The translations under genes and the position numbers were made by a program. A DNA stretch of 64,000 bases from Streptomyces abikoensis. GTDB lineage: Bacteria > Actinomycetota > Actinomycetes > Streptomycetales > Streptomycetaceae. Below are positions 57,438 to 64,000 of the stretch, one piece after another; position 1 is the stretch's first letter, and the number at the start of each line of letters is the position of its first letter. The notes under the pieces were generated by a model that saw nothing but the letters and a program-made list of their open reading frames with translations, ran no database searches and was not told the origin of the DNA. The stretch is from the NCBI RefSeq assembly GCF_014648775.1, contig NZ_BMRT01000004.1, positions 124,001 to 188,000 of the forward strand. The letters run 5' to 3'.

Positions 57438-58874
57438 ATGCACTCTCATGGCGCGAAATCGTCCATCGCCAACGCCGCCAACAGCCGTTTCGGGCGCCGA
57501 TCGCTGCTCAAGGGCATCGGCGCCGGAGCGCTGGCAGCCGGCCTCGGCGCAGCCGGACAGGGCATCGCCCACGCCGAAGAGGAAGCGCTGTTCGACGTGG
57601 TCATCATCGGCGCCGGGTACGCCGGGGCCATGGTGGCGCGCGAGCTCGGCGCGAAGGGCCTGTCCACCGTGGTCCTGGAGGCGTCCGACCGCGTCGGCGG
57701 CCGCATCTGGACGGACACCTGGGCCGGCGAGCAGATCGAGGTCGGCGGCCAGTGGCTCGCCCCCCAGCACCAGCTGGTCAACAAAGAACTCGCCCGGTAC
57801 AACATCACCACCTACGGGGACCCCATCCCGGACCGCGTCATCGTCGCCGGTTCCACCGGGCTGAAGGCGGTCTCGCCCGATGAAGCCGCCAAGTTGGTGG
57901 TCCCCCTGTGGACCGAGTTCTACAAGGGCTCCGAGAAATACTTCGAGCGCCCGGCCGAGCCGCTGTACCGCAAGGACCTGCTGGCCGCCGTGGACCCGCT
58001 CTCACTGGCCGACCGGATCAAGCAGATGGGCCTCTCGCCGACCGAGGTCAACCTGCTCACCGGCGAGACCTCCGTCTACTCCGGCGGCCCCAGCACCCTC
58101 GGCTCGCTGACCGGCATGGCGCAGTGGTACCAGCTCGCCGGCGGTACGTACGAGGCCTACACCAACACCATCGGCCGCCGGCCCGTCGGCGGTATGACCG
58201 CGATACTCAACGCCATGCTGCGGGAGAACTTCACCCCGGTCCACAAGAGCTCGCCGGTCACCAGGATCTCCGACCCCGGCACGGGGAAGGTCACGGTGTA
58301 CACCGCCTCCGGCCGCCGCTACAAGGCCCCCGCGGTCGTCGTGGCCACCTCCACCAACGCCTGGAAGAACATCACCTTCGAGCCCGGCCTGCCCAAGGCA
58401 CACGCCCAGGCCACCACCCAGGGCATCGGCGTTCCGCACGGCACCAAGATGTGGCTGCACATCAAGGGCAAGATCGACGCGACCACCGGTACCGCGCCCG
58501 AGGGCTCGCCGATCCTGATGATGGTGCCGCAGAAGCAGCTCGCCGACGGCCGGCTCATGATCGCGTTCACCGGCCCCGGGCTGGACGTCAACAACCCGGT
58601 GAAGGTCCAGGAGGCCGTCCAGCAGTGGATCCCGGGCGCCCAGGTCCTCAAGTCCCGCGCCATGGCATGGGGTACCGAGAAGTGGGCGGCCGGCGCCTGG
58701 GGCTTCCGTCGCCCCGGCCAGCTGACCGGGCTCTTCCCCCAGATCGAACAGCCCCACGGCCGGATCCTCTTCGCGGGCGCCGACATCGCCCAGGGCTGGC
58801 ACGGCGCCTTCATCGAGGGCGCCCTCGAGTCGGGCTTGCGCGCGTCGAATCAGGTCCTCAGCCTCGTCAAGTAA
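57438..58874 (+). CDS. Tat-exported flavin amine oxidase
   Basis: 478 residues. The N-terminus has a twin-arginine signal (FGRRSLLKGIGAGALAAG, cleavage near AHA). Then the FAD-binding DVVIIGAGYAGAMVARELGAKGLSTVVLEASDRVGGRIWTDTWAG, VEVGGQWL-like EIEVGGQWLAP, and a C-terminal FAD motif RILFAGADIAQGWHGAFIEGALESG. This is the monoamine/L-amino-acid oxidase fold, folded with FAD before export. It should oxidise an amine or amino acid, giving peroxide and ammonia outside the cell. The neighbouring P450 remnant and odd upstream sequence suggest the gene arrived by a local rearrangement. Confidence 0.9.
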   Translation: MHSHGAKSSIANAANSRFGRRSLLKGIGAGALAAGLGAAGQGIAHAEEEALFDVVIIGAGYAGAMVARELGAKGLSTVVLEASDRVGGRIWTDTWAGEQIEVGGQWLAPQHQLVNKELARYNITTYGDPIPDRVIVAGSTGLKAVSPDEAAKLVVPLWTEFYKGSEKYFERPAEPLYRKDLLAAVDPLSLADRIKQMGLSPTEVNLLTGETSVYSGGPSTLGSLTGMAQWYQLAGGTYEAYTNTIGRRPVGGMTAILNAMLRENFTPVHKSSPVTRISDPGTGKVTVYTASGRRYKAPAVVVATSTNAWKNITFEPGLPKAHAQATTQGIGVPHGTKMWLHIKGKIDATTGTAPEGSPILMMVPQKQLADGRLMIAFTGPGLDVNNPVKVQEAVQQWIPGAQVLKSRAMAWGTEKWAAGAWGFRRPGQLTGLFPQIEQPHGRILFAGADIAQGWHGAFIEGALESGLRASNQVLSLVK

Positions 58875-58977
58875 CCCGAACCACCGAGCACCCCAGGCGC
58901 GCCGCCCCCACCAAGGGCGGCGCGCCCGCCCGCGTGACCCGTGCCCGTACCCCTGTCCCACACGCACTGCTGGGGGA

Positions 58978-59499
58978 CCCCGGTTCAGCAATGACGCGGC
59001 GGCCTACGCCGACCGCGAGTTCCTGGACTCGGGCATGGTGATGGGCGCGGACACCCCGGTGGCACGGATCCTCACGGTGCTCGACCCGCCGGACCACACC
59101 CGGGTGCGCAAGCTCGCCATGGGCGCCTTCACCCCGCGCCGGGTGGCCCAGTGGCGCGAGCCCACCGAGCGGATCGTGGCCGCCTCGCTCGACGCGCTGG
59201 CGGCGTCGGAACGCCCCGACGTCGTGGAGTACGCGAGCGCCATCCCCGCCGCCGTCATCGGGGAGATCCTCGGCATCCCCATGACCCGCTACAACGACAT
59301 GCTCCACGCGATCGACCGGGCCTTCCCGCCGGACGACGACGGCCTGGCCGAGGCACTGAAGTCCGGGCTGACCTCGCCGGAGGACATCGAGGCCGCCGAG
59401 GACGTGGTCGGCTGCTGCCCGACGGAGGCCATCACCCTCCTCGGCCTCGACGAGGACGGGAACGGCGGCGAGGAGGAGGGCACCGCTGCCGGACGGTGA
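58978..59499 (+). pseudogene. Remnant of a P450 gene fused in frame to the end of a ferredoxin gene
   Basis: From 58978 the frame reads PRFSNDAAAYADREFLDSG, then LDPPDHTRVRKLAMGAFTPRRV and IPAAVIGEILGIPMTRYNDM: residues of roughly 65-170 of a cytochrome P450. At about 59360 it changes to SPEDIEAAEDVVGCCPTEAITL, the C-terminal half of a 3Fe-4S ferredoxin. The P450 N-terminus, I-helix, ExxR and haem-binding Cys are all missing, as is the ferredoxin N-terminal cluster motif. A deletion has joined the two ends in frame. No start with a ribosome site precedes it. It lies directly after the amine oxidase. Confidence 0.82.
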
Positions 59500-59516
59500 C
59501 GGTGCCGACGGCCAAT

Positions 59517-59541
59517 GTGACGGGGGCGGCGCCCCCGTCAC
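59517..59541. terminator. Bidirectional hairpin terminator
   Basis: GTGACGGGGGC-GGC-GCCCCCGTCAC, a perfect 11-bp stem between the P450-ferredoxin remnant and the convergent thiolase gene. Confidence 0.85.
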
Positions 59542-59548
59542 ACCCCCG

Positions 59549-60898
<1,350 letters not shown>

Positions 60899-60922
60899 TC
60901 ACTACCGTCGGACGACAGGTTT

Positions 60923-60937
60923 CTGATGGCCCATCAG
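60923..60937. promoter_or_regulatory. 15-bp palindromic operator-like site before the CYP125-like gene
   Basis: CTGATGG-C-CCATCAG, a perfect 7-bp inverted repeat, 46 bases before the P450 start in the divergent thiolase/P450 promoter region. It has the same CTGAy-N5-rTCAG frame as the sites at 31281 and 48930. Confidence 0.6.
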
Positions 60938-60982
60938 CATTAGCCCGCCGTCCCGGCGGCTCCCCGAACTGGAGTGGTGGCC

Positions 60983-62218
60983 ATGTCGTCCTGTCCCGCG
61001 CTGCCCGAGGGCTTCGACTTCACCGATCCGGACGTCAACGCCCGCAGGGTGCCGCTGCCGGAGTTCGCCCTGCTGCGGCGCTCCGCCCCGGTGTCCTGGA
61101 TCCCCCAGCCGCACGGCCTCGCGGGCTTCGACGACGACGGCTACTGGGCCGTCACCCGGCACGCGGACGTCAAGGAGGCGTCCACCCGGCCGGAGGACTT
61201 CTCCTCCGCCCGCAACACGTCCGTCATCCGCTTCCACCCCGGCATGCGGCGCGAGCGGATCGACGCCCAGCGGCTGATGATGCTCAACATGGACCCGCCC
61301 GAGCACACCCGCGTCCGCCGGATCGTCCAGCGCGGCTTCACCCCCCGGGCGGTCCGGGCCCTGGAGTCGGCCCTGCGGGAGCGGGCCGGACGGATCGTCG
61401 CGGCCGCCCGGGAGCACGGCAGCGGCGACTTCGTCACCGACATCGCCTGCGAACTCCCCCTCCAGGCCATCGCGGAACTCATCGGCGTCCCCCAGCACGA
61501 CCGGGCGAAGATCTTCGACTGGTCCAACCGGATGATCGCCTACGACGACCCCGAGCTCGCCCTCACCGAGGAGACCGGCAGCCGCTCCGCGATGGAGCTG
61601 ATCGCCTACGCGATGGACCTCGCCGCCGCCCGCGCGGCCCACCCCGCGCGGGACATCGTCAGCCGGCTGGTGGCCGCCGAGGACGAGGGCAGCCTGGGCT
61701 CCGACGAGTTCGGCTTCTTCGTGCTGATGCTGGCCGTCGCCGGCAACGAGACCACGCGCAACGCCATCAGCCACGGCATGCACGCCTTCCTCACCCACCC
61801 CGAGCAATGGGAGCTCTACAAGCGGGAGCGGCCCGCCACCACCGCCGAGGAGATCGTCCGCTGGGCGACCCCGGTGATCTCCTTCCAGCGCACGGCGACG
61901 CGCGACACCGAGCTGGGCGGCACGACGATCCGCGAGGGCGAGCGCGTGGGCCTGTTCTACGCCTCCGCCAATCACGACCCCGAGGTCTTCGACGCCCCGG
62001 AGACCTTCGACATCACCCGCGACCCCAACCCCCACCTGGGCTTCGGCGGCGGGGGCCCGCACTTCTGCCTGGGCCGCTCCCTGGCGGCGCTGGAGATCGA
62101 CCTGATCTTCGCCGCCGTCGCCGACACCCTCCCCGGCATCCGGCTCGCCGGGGCGCCGCGCCGGCTCCGCTCGGCGTGGCTGAACGGCATCAAGGAGCTC
62201 CGCGTCAGCTACGAGTGA
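60983..62218 (+). CDS. Cytochrome P450, CYP125-like (steroid C26/C27 monooxygenase type)
   Basis: 411 residues from ATG 60983 with GGAG eight bases upstream. The start LPEGFDFTDPDVNARRVPLPEF and the blocks PVSWIPQPHG, GYWAVTRHADVKEAST, RLMMLNMDPPEHTRVRRIVQRGFTPRAVRALE follow the CYP125 family as I know it. The catalytic core is intact: AGNETTRN in helix I, EEIVR (ExxR), and HLGFGGGGPHFCLGRSLA with the haem Cys. CYP125 enzymes oxidise the terminal methyl of cholesterol or cholestenone to start side-chain removal. No ferredoxin gene is adjacent; the one at 47156 is a candidate donor. Confidence 0.92.
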   Translation: MSSCPALPEGFDFTDPDVNARRVPLPEFALLRRSAPVSWIPQPHGLAGFDDDGYWAVTRHADVKEASTRPEDFSSARNTSVIRFHPGMRRERIDAQRLMMLNMDPPEHTRVRRIVQRGFTPRAVRALESALRERAGRIVAAAREHGSGDFVTDIACELPLQAIAELIGVPQHDRAKIFDWSNRMIAYDDPELALTEETGSRSAMELIAYAMDLAAARAAHPARDIVSRLVAAEDEGSLGSDEFGFFVLMLAVAGNETTRNAISHGMHAFLTHPEQWELYKRERPATTAEEIVRWATPVISFQRTATRDTELGGTTIREGERVGLFYASANHDPEVFDAPETFDITRDPNPHLGFGGGGPHFCLGRSLAALEIDLIFAAVADTLPGIRLAGAPRRLRSAWLNGIKELRVSYE

Positions 62219-62256
62219 TCGATCAACTCCCTTTTCCGCTACGGGAATCGGTCCAG

Positions 62257-62275
62257 ACCTGACCCCTTGTCAGGT
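62257..62275. promoter_or_regulatory. Inverted repeat between CYP125-like and DUF6230 genes
   Basis: ACCTGAC-CCCTT-GTCAGGT, 7-bp arms. Its core CTGAC-N5-GTCAG (62259-62273) fits the 15-bp operator frame, 146 bases before the DUF6230 start. It could instead be a weak terminator for the P450 gene. Confidence 0.4.
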
Positions 62276-62420
62276 ACAGCTGTCCGACTTACTCTCGGGT
62301 ACACCTTCAGGGACGGCGCATGAGCGCTTCGGCAGCGCACCGCTGTGCGCACCGCCGTGCGCCCTCCCCAACGCACCGCACCTCACCTCACTCTCACGGG
62401 ATTGTTCAGGGGGCAGCCGC

Positions 62421-63030
62421 ATGAAGGACGATCAGGGAAGACAGGTGACGACGGGACGTGTCAGGTGGCGGAAGTTCGCCGTCCTGGCCGTGCCCGGCTT
62501 CGCCGCCACGGCCGCGCTGGCCGTCGCGCTCGCCGACGGGGCGCTGGCCGCCTCGTTCGCCGTCTCCGGGCAGGAGTTCAAGGTCGGGGCGTCCAGCCTG
62601 ACGGGCACGGGCTTCGCCCAGTACGGCGGGATCGACAAGAACGTTCGCGGCAAGCTGCTGCCGGTGGCCGTCACCACCATCAAGGAAGCCAAGCTCAAGG
62701 ACCTGTGCCAGTCCGTGGTCACCACCCTGCCGGTGATCGGCGACATCTCCCTCAAGCTCCACGCGGGCCAGGGCGCGAAGACCGTCGAGGCCACCGACCT
62801 GTTCATCGACGCCACCCAGATGTCCGGCGACGCCGAGTTCGAGAACATGGAGCTCGGCCGTGACGCGTCGACCCTCAACAGGGGTCCCGCCTCGGCGCAG
62901 GGCCTCCAGGACGCCTTCGGCCAGCAGGCCAAGACCATCAAGATGACCGATGTTCGGCAGACGGCCTGGGCGACCAACGCCGGGCGGTTCAAGCTCGCCG
63001 GCCTCGACCTGAAGATCAAGCTCGGCAAGG

Positions 63031-63044
<14 letters not shown>
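62421..63044 (+). CDS. DUF6230 family exported protein
   Basis: 207 residues. A basic start, then a signal-like helix (FAVLAVPGFAATAALAVALADGALA) and a mature domain beginning SFAVSGQEFKVGASSLTGTGFAQYGG, later LYV-type beta segments, ATDLFIDATQMSGDAEFENMELG, and an end with KLAGLDLKIKLGKDECF. Two cysteines may pair. Some Streptomyces members of this family have been labelled cholesterol esterase, but I see no GxSxG or other hydrolase motif. It overlaps the DUF6114 gene by 14 bases, and these two families always seem to travel together. Confidence 0.85.

Positions 63045-64000
<956 letters not shown>

Noticed and set aside
59035..59499. Functional small protein in the P450-ferredoxin remnant
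   Set aside because: Neither the haem site nor a full iron-sulphur motif remains and no ribosome site is seen, so it is called a pseudogene.

Overview
The window is a stretch of high-GC actinobacterial chromosome, almost certainly from a Streptomyces. The evidence is the strong GC bias at third codon positions, many GTG starts with GGAG-type ribosome binding sites, a class A RNase P RNA, DUF397/DUF5753, DUF6230 and SCO2322-type genes, and a ram-type (SapB) lanthipeptide locus. Both edges cut a gene. I see no tRNA, rRNA, CRISPR array, transposase or phage module.

Layout. 0-7 kb: cell-surface polysaccharide genes (secreted PIG-L deacetylase, a 965-residue glycosyltransferase-Stealth fusion, an unknown protein, a divergent second Stealth protein). 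7-16 kb: a CuZn-SOD-like protein, a membrane protein, a secreted M4 protease, a DUF6247/RelE-like pair, rnpB, yaaA, eda, and an HTH/DUF397 pair. 16-23 kb: a triple-repeat ricin-type lectin, an orphan LuxR-type regulator, an RNase HI/phosphatase, zinc-ribbon and Nif3 genes, and an iron-regulated siderophore-binding lipoprotein. 23-26 kb: a MaoC-ADH-SDR operon behind a perfect KstR-type box. 26-35 kb: a two-component pair, a methyltransferase, an amidase, an F420-type oxidoreductase, an M1 peptidase and lipoproteins. 35-39 kb: an alpha/alpha-toroid protein, a methyltransferase and a GT4 gene, divergent from a KstR homologue. 39-47 kb: a complete ram-like cluster (ramR, ramB, ramA, an unlisted 40-residue ramS, ramC). 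47-51 kb: ferredoxin and aldehyde dehydrogenase behind a tandem operator array, and a Ser/Thr kinase. 51-57 kb: an ECF transporter operon with two surface proteins. 57-62 kb: a Tat-exported flavin amine oxidase, a wrecked P450-ferredoxin remnant, a steroid-type thiolase and a CYP125-like P450. 62-64 kb: DUF6230/DUF6114 and a partial secreted protein.

Two themes join distant genes. First, dispersed steroid- or lipid-type catabolic genes (MaoC/ADH/SDR, LLM oxidoreductase, ALDH/ferredoxin, thiolase/CYP125, KstR) appear tied together by shared operators: exact TnnAACnnGTTnnA boxes at 26426 and 38691, and a separate 15-bp palindrome CTGAy-N5-rTCAG at 31281, 48930, 60923 and possibly 62259. Second, the ramC-S-A-B genes plus a RamR-like regulator form a self-contained morphogenetic lanthipeptide system whose precursor has two S-x2-S-x3-C labionin motifs.

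A family of GC-rich palindromic repeats sits between genes. One copy has been absorbed into the 3' end of the ECF T-component gene and another into the 5' end of ramB. All functions are inferred from reading the sequence; no database search was run.
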